From assembly GCF_000826525.2 (NCBI RefSeq), contig NZ_LN651328.1, forward strand, positions 80,432 through 144,431: 64,000 nt of DNA. The letters run 5' to 3'. The position numbers and the translations under genes were made by a program. Position 1 is the stretch's first letter. Each line of letters starts with the position of its first letter. The notes beneath the pieces are model-generated. The model worked only from the letters and a program-made list of their open reading frames with translations. It searched no databases and had not been told where the DNA came from. Below, one piece after another: positions 17,698 to 29,458 of the stretch. Source of the stretch: Mobilicoccus massiliensis (GTDB lineage Bacteria; Actinomycetota; Actinomycetes; Actinomycetales; Dermatophilaceae).

Positions 17698-19656
17698 ATG
17701 CGTTCGATGCGTCACATCAGTCTTGCCGCCGTGGCCGCACTCGCCGGGGGACTCGTCGTCCTCCCGGCGGGCTCCGCGTCGGCGACGAATCCGGGCAGCA
17801 AGAAGGGCAACCAGACGACCGGCTGCGAGGTGCGCTGGGCGGCCGCGTCCATTCAGGACCCCGACGAGGGGGACATGCCCGCGGATCTGCGCCATTACAA
17901 CGAGAAGAGCGGGAACTACGAGTACTCCAACTCGGGCTTCGCGCAAGAGGTCAACAACGTCGTCCACCGCGACCCGGGGTTCTTCGAGATCCAGCACTAC
18001 CTCGTCGGCAGCGGCGACGCGGCCACCGTCAACTGGCGCCTGCCGATCGGCACGGACAAGACGATCCTCGGCGCGAAGCTCACTCTGCAGCTTCCGGCGG
18101 GGTACGAGTACACGGTCACCGGTGCCGGGGATCTCGCTGCCTTCGCCGCGCGTCACTCGGGTGAGAAGGGCTACACGTTCAAGCCCGTCGACAACGTCGT
18201 CATCAAGGGCGACACGGCGACGATCGACCTCGGCACGTTGCCCGCCAAGGGGGGCGCGATGCTGCAGATCTCGCAGCGAGTGGGGGCCGACCGGGCCTCC
18301 GACACCTTCGAGGCCTCGGCCGTGCTCACCGGCTCGTACATCGAGGGCGCCGGCTGCGACGCGGCCGAGCCTCCGGCACGTACGGACGCCCCTCCGCTGC
18401 AGCCGTGCCAGATCGCCCTCACCGGGCGCAGCATCCGCGGCATCACCGCACCCGACGTCGAGGCCCGGATCAAGGACGACGAGCTGCCCGGCGAGGTCAA
18501 CGCCGACTCGTGGGCGGGACACACGAACGCCGACTCCTGGACCACCGAGAACGGCCGCACCGAGTGGCGCCTCTACGCGGCCTCCGACATCGACCTCACC
18601 GACGTCACCTACACGGTCAAGGCGGTGCAGGGCCTGACGTTCGGCGAGAACGTGACGTTCGCATCCCCCGGCGGCGGGGCGCTCGGCAAGGTCAACGAGC
18701 ACGGCAAGTCCTACCCCGGCGCGGTCTCAGGGGAGGGGAAAGTCGTCCGCAGCGCCGACGGCAAGACGCTCACCGTCACCGTGAAGCACATGCCCGCCAA
18801 GTCGTCGTTCAGCCTCAACGTCGCGGGCATCCCGGACGGGTCGGGCAAGAAGGCGGTCATCGACGAGGTGCTCGTCGGCACGGCGACCCGGTGCACCGAG
18901 GGCGCTCCGGCGGCGAAGGTCGACACCGACACCCGTGAGGGCAGCCCGGACTGCGCGACGAAGACCGTGCCGATCACGACGGTGACGACGATCACCCGGT
19001 ACGTCTTCGACCCGAGAACGGGCCGTTTCGTCGCGGCCGAGCCCCAGCGCATCACCACGACGAGCAGCCGCTCGCTTTCGTCCGCCGAGGCCAAGGCCTG
19101 TGCGCCCGTGGTCACTCCCCCGGCCCCGGAGAACCCGAAGCCCGGCCACCCCAAGCCCGAGCAGCCCAAGCCGGAGCACCCCAAGCCCGAACAGCCGAAG
19201 CCGGGGACGCCGACGCCCGAGCGTCCGACGCCGCCCGACCTCACCCGGCCGGACATGACGAAGCCGGGCACCCCACCGAAGCGCCCCAGGATGGTGACGC
19301 GGACGTTCCAGGTGGACCGCTACATGCCCCGCACCGCCGCCCAGGCCCGCCTCGTCGCGCGCCTCGCCCGCGACGGCCGGCTGCGCTACCGCGAGGACAG
19401 GCCGATGTGGGGAGCCGCGCGCTGGCAGTTCGTCACGGTCACCGTTCCGGCGAACGCCACCCGCGCGCAGGTGATGAAGGCGATCAACGCCAAGACCTCG
19501 ACGAGGATCGGGGATGTGCGCACCACGTCGCGACTGGCGACCATGCGCCCGGGTCGCGCGGTGGTCGTGGCCTGGGAACTCGGCAAGGGCGCGACGACCA
19601 AGGCCGCCTGGGGTCCGAAGAAGAACGTGAACCAGACCTTCTTCGCCCGCTCCTGA
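17698..19656 (+). CDS. Large secreted protein with tandem beta-type domains and Pro/Lys-rich linker
   Basis: A 652-residue protein of unknown function. A Sec signal peptide occupies residues 1-29 (cleavage expected after SASA). Two successive domains, roughly residues 40-225 and 235-415, have similar layouts: a short CxV/CxI start, then WRL strands and an LPAGYEYTV/VQGLTFGENV turn, suggesting duplicated beta-sandwich units. A linker near 474-526 repeats PKPEQPKPEHPKP and is followed by a basic C-terminal domain of about 120 residues. There is no LPXTG motif or C-terminal membrane anchor, so it is released or held by charge. ATG 17698 has a GGGGAGGGG site. It lies between two terminators, as a single-gene unit. 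Confidence 0.85.
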   Translation: MRSMRHISLAAVAALAGGLVVLPAGSASATNPGSKKGNQTTGCEVRWAAASIQDPDEGDMPADLRHYNEKSGNYEYSNSGFAQEVNNVVHRDPGFFEIQHYLVGSGDAATVNWRLPIGTDKTILGAKLTLQLPAGYEYTVTGAGDLAAFAARHSGEKGYTFKPVDNVVIKGDTATIDLGTLPAKGGAMLQISQRVGADRASDTFEASAVLTGSYIEGAGCDAAEPPARTDAPPLQPCQIALTGRSIRGITAPDVEARIKDDELPGEVNADSWAGHTNADSWTTENGRTEWRLYAASDIDLTDVTYTVKAVQGLTFGENVTFASPGGGALGKVNEHGKSYPGAVSGEGKVVRSADGKTLTVTVKHMPAKSSFSLNVAGIPDGSGKKAVIDEVLVGTATRCTEGAPAAKVDTDTREGSPDCATKTVPITTVTTITRYVFDPRTGRFVAAEPQRITTTSSRSLSSAEAKACAPVVTPPAPENPKPGHPKPEQPKPEHPKPEQPKPGTPTPERPTPPDLTRPDMTKPGTPPKRPRMVTRTFQVDRYMPRTAAQARLVARLARDGRLRYREDRPMWGAARWQFVTVTVPANATRAQVMKAINAKTSTRIGDVRTTSRLATMRPGRAVVVAWELGKGATTKAAWGPKKNVNQTFFARS

Positions 19657-19667
19657 CGAGCCGACAA

Positions 19668-19702
19668 GGGCCGCCGACCTGGGACACCCCGGTCGGCGGC
19701 CC
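19668..19702. terminator. Bidirectional hairpin terminator
   Basis: A 12-bp perfect stem (GGGCCGCCGACC and its complement) with an 11-base loop between the convergent secreted-protein and Uma2 genes. Confidence 0.75.
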
Positions 19703-19738
19703 TTCGCCGTCGTGAGAGGCGTGGTTGCGGCCGGCCCG

Positions 19739-20308
19739 CTACAGGAGATCGTCGAGCGTGAGCGTCAGGCTCGCGTCGTCGAGCACCAGCGTCACGGAAT
19801 CGGCATCCGTCCTGGGGTCGGCGTAGCGGCCGTCGACGATCTCGTCGAACAGCGCGAGTCGTCCGGTGAGGCCGTCGACGATGAGGTACCTCGGAATCCC
19901 GGCCGCGGCATACTCGGCGCGCTTGGCGACCCAGTCACGTTCGACCGATGTCCTGGACACGACCTCGGCGACGAGGAGCGCCCTCGACGCCGCCATGACG
20001 GCTGCGGACTCGGTGAGCTCCCCCTCGAAGACGACAAGATCGGGGATGCGGACGGTCGGTCTCTCGCCGTCGACGGTCACATCGACGGGAACGCCGGGAA
20101 GTGTGCTCAACCTGCGATTCGAGGCATCCTCGATCAGGCGGCCAAGCCTTCCTGCGGCGCCGAGGTGCGCCAATGGTTCGAAGGGACTCACGACGGGTAC
20201 GCCCTCGACCAGCTCGACGGGGCGTTCGGCGTCGAGCCGCGTCCACTGTTCGAACGTCATGAAGCGCGGCAGGACGAGCTCATCGACGGGGTCGTGCGTC
20301 ACGGTCAT
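19739..20308 (-). CDS. Uma2 family endonuclease-like protein
   Basis: A 189-residue protein with the Uma2 (DUF820) restriction-endonuclease-like fold. The expected acidic and lysine residues are seen in RIPDLVVFEGE, LLVAEVVSRTSVERDWVAKRAEYAAAGIPRYLIVD and a closing LTLTLDDLL. Start chosen at ATG 20308 because AGGAGG precedes it. The family is widespread and often of unknown role. It stands alone between a terminator and the repeat-rich non-coding stretch. Confidence 0.85.
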   Translation of the reverse strand: MTVTHDPVDELVLPRFMTFEQWTRLDAERPVELVEGVPVVSPFEPLAHLGAAGRLGRLIEDASNRRLSTLPGVPVDVTVDGERPTVRIPDLVVFEGELTESAAVMAASRALLVAEVVSRTSVERDWVAKRAEYAAAGIPRYLIVDGLTGRLALFDEIVDGRYADPRTDADSVTLVLDDASLTLTLDDLL

Positions 20309-20561
20309 CGGGCCTCCTCCTCTCACAGTCTGGCGCAGGGACGGCGAACCCGGAAGGGCGGCCACGAGAACGCTAGAACCCGGGAGGACCCACACCGGCC
20401 GCTCGTCCACAGGGCTCGACGGGCTCGAACGCCACCTCGAGATCTACGAGCCGCGTCGGCGTCTGCCTCGAGCGACCGATCCGCGGTGTCCTCCACCGGG
20501 CACGGCGCAGCGAGGCCGCCAGCCAGGCGATCGAGCGCCCCACCGCATCGGCGTGGTGGAT

Positions 20562-20678
20562 CTCGCGCAACAAAGACCGGTGACCGCACCCCTCTCTACA
20601 TACCCGCCCGCTATCCCCCCTGGTCATGGCGTTGTCCCGGCGAGACTCTCGGGGTCTGACCGGTCTTTGTTGCGCGAG
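20562..20678. repeat. Perfect 20-bp inverted repeat around a 77-bp spacer
   Basis: CTCGCGCAACAAAGACCGGT at 20562-20581 recurs exactly as its reverse complement at 20659-20678. The spacer carries no gene. It resembles a tiny non-autonomous element or an invertible or regulatory segment. Confidence 0.9.
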
Positions 20679-20771
20679 GTTCGCGGCCACCGGGTTCATC
20701 TCGGCCGGCAATGCGACCGGCAGTCCCTGGGTGGGTGACGTGGTGCCGCGTCCCCACGCCCCGCACCGACA

Positions 20772-20822
<51 letters not shown>

Positions 20823-20834
20823 GAGATGGCAGAT

Positions 20835-20883
20835 GGGATGGCGACGAGCCTGGGGGTGATCACCCCCGAATCGCCGCCATCCC
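20835..20883. repeat. 49-base imperfect palindrome
   Basis: The outer arms GGGATGGCG and CGCCATCCC and the inner perfect palindrome GGGGGTGATCACCCCC form one long hairpin with a small internal mismatch loop. Confidence 0.8.
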
Positions 20884-21046
20884 GTCTTCCACGACGCCTG
20901 CCATCACGGGCCGGTCGGTCCGAGACGGTGTCCGAGGCTGCCGCGTCATCTCGGGCGTGCTCGCTGCACCCCGATCCGTACACCGTTGCTCACCGGCCGC
21001 CCGCCCACCGTGATGACTTATCCATGCACGGCTTGCGTGCTCAGGG

Positions 21047-21105
21047 CACGGCTTACATCCGGTGGGCACCCCTCGAGTTAGGCGTGCACGCCGTCTTCGA
21101 CGTGC
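21047..21105. repeat. 59-bp direct repeat, copy 1
   Basis: Begins CACGGCTTAC and ends TTCGACGTGC. It matches copy 2, 154 bp downstream, at 53 of 59 positions without gaps. Confidence 0.85.
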
Positions 21106-21200
21106 ACAGTGCACCTGTGACGTGCACAGATCACCGCTGCCCGGCGTCGAGACTCCCCGAAGCGCCTTGCGAGCCCCCTGCCTGCTCCCCGTACTCCGTG

Positions 21201-21259
21201 CACGGCTTACGTCAGGTGGGCACCCCTCGAGTCCGGCGTGCACGCTGTCTCCGACGTGC
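21201..21259. repeat. 59-bp direct repeat, copy 2
   Basis: Begins CACGGCTTAC and ends TCCGACGTGC; partner of the copy at 21047. Confidence 0.85.
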
Positions 21260-21333
21260 CCCCTGCACGCAACGCGTGCACAGTCGTGGCCACCGGTCGC
21301 CGCCGGCGAGCGCCCCCACACACGACGCGACGA

Positions 21334-21378
21334 CGACGTGGGCCGGGCGGATCCTTGCGATCCACCCGGCCCACGTCG
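21334..21378 (-). terminator. Terminator of the sugar/lhgO operon
   Basis: A 20-bp stem with one mismatch (21334-21353 with 21359-21378) and a five-base loop, 13 bases past the lhgO stop. Confidence 0.85.
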
Positions 21379-21390
21379 GAAGAAGAATGC

Positions 21391-22749
21391 TCAGCCTCGG
21401 GCGAGCACCTTGTCGGCGATGAGGTCGCCGATCGGCATCGCGCTCGTCGCGGCGGGCGACGGGGCGTTGCACACGTGCAGCATGCGCGGGGTGTCGTAGA
21501 AGAGGAAGTCCTCGACCATCGACCCGTCCTTGCGCACGGCCTGGGCACGGATGCCTGCGGGCTCCGGCGTAAGGTCGGCCGTCGTGAGCTGCGGGCAGTA
21601 CTTGCGCACGAGTTCGAGGTACCCCGGCTTGTACATGGAGTTCCACTGCTCGACGATGCCCGTCTTCAACTGCGACTTGGCGATCTTCCAGAACCCGGGG
21701 AACCGGACGAAGTCGGCCATGTCCTTGCGGTTGAGCGACCACTTGGGGTAGCCCTCGCGGGCGAAGCCCATGACCGCGTTGGGTCCGACGGTGACGCCGC
21801 CGTCCATCATCAGCGTGAGGTGCACGCCGAGGAACGGCAGGTCGGGGTCGGGCACCGGGTAGATCAGCGTGTCGACGATGTCGTTGTGCTTGGGGTCGAG
21901 CCGGTAGTACTCGCCTCGGAACGGCACCATCTGGAAGTCCACGTCGATGCCCGCCATCTGGGCGAGCCGGTCGGCCTGGATGCCGCCGCACACGACGAGC
22001 TGCTTGGCGTAGAGCGTCTGCCCGCCGTGCGTGGCCGCCGAGTGCCGGCCACCGCCGTCGGTGCTCTCGACGTCGATCCGCACCTCCGAGAGCGACTCGG
22101 TGATGTCGGTGACCTTCGTCCCCAGCCGGATCGTGCCGCCGGCGCGCTCGATGACCTCGGCCATCGTGCGGCACACGGCCTTGTAGTCGACGATGCCGGT
22201 GCTCGTGAGCCAGATCGCACCGATGCCGGTGATGTTGGGCTCTCGACGCTTGAGCTCGGCCTCGTCGATCTTCTCGACGTCGAGCTCGTTGATGAGCGCC
22301 CGCTCGTAGAGGGCGTTCATGCGCTCGAGCTCGGCCTCGTTCGTGGCGACGATGAGCTTGCCGGTGTTGCGGTAGGGGATGCCGTGCTCGTCGCAGAACT
22401 GCCGTGTGCGAACGGCGCCCTCCTTGCACAGCTTCGCCTTGTGCGAGCCCGGCTTGTAGTAGATGCCCGCGTGGATCACGCCGCTGTTGTGCCCCGTCTG
22501 GTGGGCGGCGACGCGGTCCTCCTTCTCGATGACGACGAGGCTCGAACCCGGTCGCTCGGCGAGGAGTCGCATGGCGGTCGCGAGGCCGACGATGCCGCCG
22601 CCGATCACCGCGAAGTCGTAGAGCTGCGTCGACTTGGTCGTGGTGGCCGGGCCTGCCTCGGCCGACGCCTCCTTGACCCCGCCGTCCATCGCCGAACCGT
22701 CGAGCCCGGGCCCGGCGAGGCTCGGGTCGTCCTTGGGGAACTGCGACAT
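21391..22749 (-). CDS. lhgO: L-2-hydroxyglutarate oxidase
   Basis: An FAD-dependent oxidase/dehydrogenase of the DAO superfamily, 452 residues. After a 43-residue polar extension comes the FAD-binding FAVIGGGIVGLATAMRL. Next is the LhgO-typical HNSGVIHAGIYYKPGSHKA, in which the flavin-linking His/Asn region is conserved, and later VCGGIQADRLAQMAG. Characterised members oxidise L-2-hydroxyglutarate to 2-oxoglutarate. Here it is the last gene of a nucleotide-sugar operon, its start overlapping the previous stop (TGATG), so its true substrate may be a sugar-derived hydroxy acid. AGGAGG precedes the ATG. Confidence 0.93.
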   Translation of the reverse strand: MSQFPKDDPSLAGPGLDGSAMDGGVKEASAEAGPATTTKSTQLYDFAVIGGGIVGLATAMRLLAERPGSSLVVIEKEDRVAAHQTGHNSGVIHAGIYYKPGSHKAKLCKEGAVRTRQFCDEHGIPYRNTGKLIVATNEAELERMNALYERALINELDVEKIDEAELKRREPNITGIGAIWLTSTGIVDYKAVCRTMAEVIERAGGTIRLGTKVTDITESLSEVRIDVESTDGGGRHSAATHGGQTLYAKQLVVCGGIQADRLAQMAGIDVDFQMVPFRGEYYRLDPKHNDIVDTLIYPVPDPDLPFLGVHLTLMMDGGVTVGPNAVMGFAREGYPKWSLNRKDMADFVRFPGFWKIAKSQLKTGIVEQWNSMYKPGYLELVRKYCPQLTTADLTPEPAGIRAQAVRKDGSMVEDFLFYDTPRMLHVCNAPSPAATSAMPIGDLIADKVLARG

Positions 22750-24047
22750 CACACCTCCTGGGGGAAGGTCTCGTCCTGCTCCTTGCGGAGCCGGTCGGCG
22801 AGGCGTCCCTCGGGCACGGTGACGTCGTCGTAGGAGATGGCCTCGTCCTTGGCGACGTCGCGAGTGAGCACGCAACCCTCGGCGAGACCGACCGGGATGA
22901 GCCGCTCGGCGGCCGCGACCGGCGCCTTCTCGCACTCGCCGTAGTAGGTGTATCCGCCGAGGGCGTCGAGCGTCTCGCCGGCCTTGAGGTCCTTCTTCGC
23001 GACCGTGATGACCTCGACCTTGGGTGCCTGCAGCAGCGGCGCGATGGTCGCGTCGCCGAGCAGCACCGCGCGGGCGACCGTGTCGGGCACCTCGAAGTGG
23101 CACAGGTGGTAGGGCGTGTAGAAGCTGTACAGCGGCCCCTCGCCCAGCTTGTAGAGGTTGAGGTAGTGCTGCTGCTTGGGGTCGTCGTGCGTCGCGAGCA
23201 CGTAGACGCCCGGGCCCGGCTGCGAGCCGACGACGTAGTCGACGGCCCCGCCGAGCTCCTTGAGCTCGTCGACGTCGTACATGCCGGTCAGCTCGTCGAC
23301 GTGCCCGCGGTGGTCACGCTGCAGGCAGCCGCGGCGGTGCACCGACAGCCCGGCGGCGTTGGCGACGAGGGCCTGCTCGACCGACACCTTGGTGCCGTCG
23401 GCGAAGCTCGTCACCATGTGCGGGTCCTGTCCCCACTTCTTGGCGAACCCCTCCTGGGTGGTGGGGTTGCGGTACGGGTCCTGCAGGCCCTTGACGTTGC
23501 CCGCGACGAGCGGGGTGAGCCCGAGGCCGCGGACGAACCGGATGAGGTTCATCTGCACGCCGGGCTGGTCACCGTCGCAGCCGGTGTAGACGAGGCCGGC
23601 CTCGGTGAACTTCTTGTTGAGGATGACGCCAACCGTGGCGTCGACCTCGGCGTTCATGAGCACGAGGTGCTTGCGGCCCTCGAGCGCCGCGAGCGCGAGC
23701 TCGCAGCCGAACTCGACCGAACCCGTGCAGTCGACGACGCAGTCGACGACCTGGGAGGCGGTCATCGCCTCGTGGTTCGAGGTGACCGCGACCTTGCCCT
23801 CGCGGGCCGCCTCATCGATCGCCTCGGCGGTGTCGACGACGACGATCGAGTCGGAGGCGATGCCGGCGTTCTCCAGCGCGGCGACACCCTTCTCAGGGGT
23901 CCGCGCGTAGGCGACGGCGACGTCCATGCCCGTCTTGGTGTTCGTGATGTGGTTGATGAGGCCCTTGGCCATGAAGCCCGGGCCGGCGATGCCGACCTTG
24001 ACCGGGTCGTCGGCGCGACCCTCCAGCAGGGTGTCGGTGATGATCAC
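22749..24047 (-). CDS. NAD(P)-dependent dehydrogenase with C-terminal SAF domain
   Basis: A 432-residue protein of the COG4091 type: an N-terminal Rossmann domain resembling homoserine dehydrogenase/Gfo-Idh proteins (VKVGIAGPGFMAKGLINHI, then VDCTGSVEFG) and a C-terminal SAF domain (TVAKKDLKAGETLDALGGYTYYG). The start is GTG at 24047, overlapping the previous stop as GTGA. COG4091 members occur in sugar and isoprenoid-like clusters, but their reaction is poorly defined. Here the gene sits between a 3,5-epimerase-like gene and lhgO, which suggests it acts on an activated sugar or its breakdown product. Confidence 0.85.
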   Translation of the reverse strand: MIITDTLLEGRADDPVKVGIAGPGFMAKGLINHITNTKTGMDVAVAYARTPEKGVAALENAGIASDSIVVVDTAEAIDEAAREGKVAVTSNHEAMTASQVVDCVVDCTGSVEFGCELALAALEGRKHLVLMNAEVDATVGVILNKKFTEAGLVYTGCDGDQPGVQMNLIRFVRGLGLTPLVAGNVKGLQDPYRNPTTQEGFAKKWGQDPHMVTSFADGTKVSVEQALVANAAGLSVHRRGCLQRDHRGHVDELTGMYDVDELKELGGAVDYVVGSQPGPGVYVLATHDDPKQQHYLNLYKLGEGPLYSFYTPYHLCHFEVPDTVARAVLLGDATIAPLLQAPKVEVITVAKKDLKAGETLDALGGYTYYGECEKAPVAAAERLIPVGLAEGCVLTRDVAKDEAISYDDVTVPEGRLADRLRKEQDETFPQEV

Positions 24048-24586
24048 TTGATCGGCTTTCCGTCCCAGTCGGGCCAGGACTTGTCCTTGTCGCTGATGAC
24101 CTCGACCTCGATCGGCCACTCGAGGCCGAACGCCGGGTCGTCGTACCGGTTGCCGCGCTCGTGCTCCGGGGAGTACATGCCGGAGACCTGGTAGGTCACC
24201 TCGGTGTCGTCGGTCAGCGTGAGGTAGCCGTGGCCGCAGTAGGGCGGGATCCACAGCGCGCGGTGGTTGTCGGCCGACAGCTCGACCATGACGTTCTCGC
24301 CGAACGTGGGGCTGTCCTCGCGCAGGTCGAGGCAGCAGTCGACGATGGTGCCGCGCACGCAGCGGACGAGCTTGCCCTCGGCCGCCGGCGCGATCTGGCG
24401 GTGCATGCCGCGCATCGTGCCGCGCTTGTGGTTCCACGACATGTTGGCCTGCTTGACCTCGGTCGGGATGCCGTGCTCGGCGAACTCGTCGACGCAGAAC
24501 GTGCGGGAGAACCCGCCACGGGCGTCCTCGAACGGCTTGAGGTCGATGATCCAGCAGCCGTCGACGGCGGTCTTCGTGAACTCCAT
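24044..24586 (-). CDS. dTDP-4-dehydrorhamnose 3,5-epimerase-like protein (RfbC family)
   Basis: A 180-residue double-stranded beta-helix protein. The RfbC signature is clear: RGGFSRTFCVDEF, the His-bearing RGMHRQIAPAAEGKLVRCVRG, and YQVSGMYSPEHERG near the active-site Tyr. RfbC epimerises C3 and/or C5 of nucleotide-bound 4-keto-6-deoxysugars. No dTDP-glucose genes accompany it. Its partner cytidylyltransferase suggests a CDP-linked substrate. It overlaps both neighbours by one to four bases. Confidence 0.9.
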   Translation of the reverse strand: MEFTKTAVDGCWIIDLKPFEDARGGFSRTFCVDEFAEHGIPTEVKQANMSWNHKRGTMRGMHRQIAPAAEGKLVRCVRGTIVDCCLDLREDSPTFGENVMVELSADNHRALWIPPYCGHGYLTLTDDTEVTYQVSGMYSPEHERGNRYDDPAFGLEWPIEVEVISDKDKSWPDWDGKPIK

Positions 24587-25611
24587 CAGTGGTTCGCCTT
24601 CCAGAAGAGCTTCTCGTCGACCTGGCCGGTCTTGAGCAGGTAGTCGATCTGCTTGAGGCGGGTGTGACCGCGGCCGGTGAAGGTCTCCTCGTCGAGCTGG
24701 ATCGCGTCGAAGACCTCGTGGAGCTGCTTGGCGCCCATCGCGAGGTTCCAGTCGGCGGTGTAGCCGAGCGTGTCGCTGATCTTGTCGAAGTTGACCTTGT
24801 AGGAGCGGTTGTCGGCTCCGGGCTCACCGAAGGAGAGCTTGCAGCCCTCGAACTCGTTCGCGACGGTCTCGGCGATCTCGCGCACCGTGTAGTTGTTGTC
24901 GTTGCTGCCCGAGTTGAACGCCTGCGCGTGGATCTTCTCGACCGGGGCGTCGAGCATCGTCATGATGCCCTTGCACAGGTCGAGCGCGTGGGCCATCGGA
25001 CGCCACGGGGTGCCGTCGGAGGTCATCGCGATGACGCCGGTGGTGTAGGCCAGACCGCAGAGGTTGTTGAGCACGATGTCGAACCGCTGGCGCGGGCTCG
25101 CACCGAACGCCGTGGCGTTGCGCAGCGCGACGGGGTGGAAGTCGTCGTCGGCGAGCTCCCACAGGTCCTGCTCGGTGAGGTACTTGCACTTGCCGTACGC
25201 CGTCTGCGGGTTGACCGGGCTGCTCTCGTCGACGGTGCCGTCGGCGACGCCGTAGACCGAGCAGGAGCTCATGTAGACGAACCGCTCGACGCCCGCGGCC
25301 TTGGCGGTCTTGGCCACGTGCGAGCTGCCGAGGTGGTTGATCTCGTACGTGAGCGGGCCGACGAGGTCGCCGACCGGGTCGTTCGACAGCTCGGCCATCG
25401 CGACGACGGCGTCGACGCCCTCGAAGTCGGCCTCGGTGAGGTGACGCATGTCCTTCTCGAGGGTGAGCGCCGTGCTCTTGAGGCCGTTGTACAGCCAGCC
25501 GTTCTTGTAGAAGCCCGCGTCGACCGCGACGACGTCGTGGCCGGCCTCGATGAGCATCGGGGCGAGCAGGCACCCGAGGTAGCCCTCGGTACCGGTGACG
25601 AGGACCTTCAT
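24586..25611 (-). CDS. NAD-dependent sugar epimerase/dehydratase
   Basis: A 341-residue extended short-chain dehydrogenase. The NAD site GTEGYLG lies at residues 7-13, SSCSVYG holds the catalytic Ser, and YGKCK is the YxxxK pair. Homologues reshape nucleotide sugars (epimerases, 4-reductases or 4,6-dehydratases). The preceding gene should make the activated sugar substrate. No separate CDP-glucose 4,6-dehydratase is seen in the window, so this protein may take that role or the dehydratase may lie elsewhere. The start overlaps the upstream stop (TGATG). Confidence 0.88.
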   Translation of the reverse strand: MKVLVTGTEGYLGCLLAPMLIEAGHDVVAVDAGFYKNGWLYNGLKSTALTLEKDMRHLTEADFEGVDAVVAMAELSNDPVGDLVGPLTYEINHLGSSHVAKTAKAAGVERFVYMSSCSVYGVADGTVDESSPVNPQTAYGKCKYLTEQDLWELADDDFHPVALRNATAFGASPRQRFDIVLNNLCGLAYTTGVIAMTSDGTPWRPMAHALDLCKGIMTMLDAPVEKIHAQAFNSGSNDNNYTVREIAETVANEFEGCKLSFGEPGADNRSYKVNFDKISDTLGYTADWNLAMGAKQLHEVFDAIQLDEETFTGRGHTRLKQIDYLLKTGQVDEKLFWKANH

Positions 25612-26387
25612 CAGTTCCACACCTTCCAGGGGGCCTCGCCGGAGGCCCACAGCTTCTCGAGCTTGTTCTTGTCGTTGAGGGTGTCCATCGGCTGCCAGAA
25701 CCCGGCGTGCTTGTACGCGTTGAGCTGGCCGTCGTGGGCGAGGTTGCGCAGCGGCTCCTGCTCCCACGTGGTGTCGTCGCCGGAGATGTAGTCGATGACC
25801 CCGGGCTCGCACACGAAGTAACCGCCGTTGATCCAGGCGCCGTCACCGTCGGGCTTCTCCTGGAAGTGCTCGATCGTCGTCTCGTTCGCGCCGAGGCTGA
25901 TCGCGCCGAACCGGCCGGGCGGCTGCACCACGGTCATCGTCGCGAGGCGGCCGGACTGCTTGTGGAAGTCGACCGTCGCGCTGATGTCGGTGTCGGAGAC
26001 GCCGTCGCCGTAGGTGAAGCAGAACGTCTCGTCACCGAGGTAGTCGCGCACCCGCTTGAGACGGCCGCCGGTCATCGAGGAGAGGCCGGTGTCGACGAGC
26101 GTGACCTTCCAGTCCTCGACATCGCGCTTGTGGATCTCCACGTCACCGGTGGCGAGGTCGAACGTCATGTCCGAGTTGCGCATCGCGTAGGTGGAGAACC
26201 ACTCCTTGATGTACTCGGCCTTGTAGCCGCAGCACACGACGAACTCGTTGATGCCGTGCGCGGCGTACTCGCTCATGATGTGCCACAGGATGGGCCTGCC
26301 GCCCACCTCGACCATCGGCTTCGGCTTGAGCGTGGTCTCCTCGCTCAACCGCGTACCCAGCCCTCCTGCCAGGATGACTGCCTTCAT
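25611..26387 (-). CDS. rfbF: Glucose-1-phosphate cytidylyltransferase-like nucleotidyltransferase
   Basis: A 258-residue sugar-1-phosphate nucleotidyltransferase, the usual RfbF length. It starts with the nucleotide-binding [24 protein letters not shown], where SEET and KPKPM are characteristic of cytidylyltransferases, and ends in [19 protein letters not shown]. It should couple CTP and glucose-1-phosphate into CDP-glucose. First gene of a five-gene operon; ATG 26387 has a GGGAGGGG site. CTP specificity is inferred from the family pattern. Confidence 0.92.
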   Translation of the reverse strand: MKAVILAGGLGTRLSEETTLKPKPMVEVGGRPILWHIMSEYAAHGINEFVVCCGYKAEYIKEWFSTYAMRNSDMTFDLATGDVEIHKRDVEDWKVTLVDTGLSSMTGGRLKRVRDYLGDETFCFTYGDGVSDTDISATVDFHKQSGRLATMTVVQPPGRFGAISLGANETTIEHFQEKPDGDGAWINGGYFVCEPGVIDYISGDDTTWEQEPLRNLAHDGQLNAYKHAGFWQPMDTLNDKNKLEKLWASGEAPWKVWN

Positions 26388-26718
26388 CGTGCCCCTCCCC
26401 GAGTGTCGAAATGCGTCCTGGGCATGCAAGATCCCCCTTGCGAGAAACGTCTGCCGGGCCGAGCGTGCGACCCCTCCCCCTGGCGCTCCGCGCCGCCTGT
26501 CGAGCGTCCGGCGAAGCCACCGCGCCCAACTATACAAGCGTCCTGGACGATTCACAGTCGGGTGTATTCATGGCCGCACCGCGACGCGCCGGTCCGCGCG
26601 TCGGGCCTGGCCGGCCCACCGATGACGTAGTGTCGCCACCGAGTTCGCCGGAATCGACGACCCCGCCGCACGGCGGGATCGGACCGCACCGTCGCGGTGT
26701 GTCACGAGGAATGAATAC
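26388..26718. other. Divergent control region between sugar operon and glycosyltransferase
   Basis: 331 bases without a credible gene. TATAGT on the minus strand (26535-26530) could be the operon -10, though no good -35 fits. A 9-bp inverted pair, TGTATTCAT (26563-26571) and ATGAATACA (26711-26719), brackets the right half, the second copy touching the glycosyltransferase start. Confidence 0.4.

Positions 26719-29458
<2,740 letters not shown>

Noticed and set aside
20826-21422. Candidate gene of about 200 codons
   Set aside because: It crosses the hairpin, both direct repeats and the operon terminator, and codon use does not look coding.
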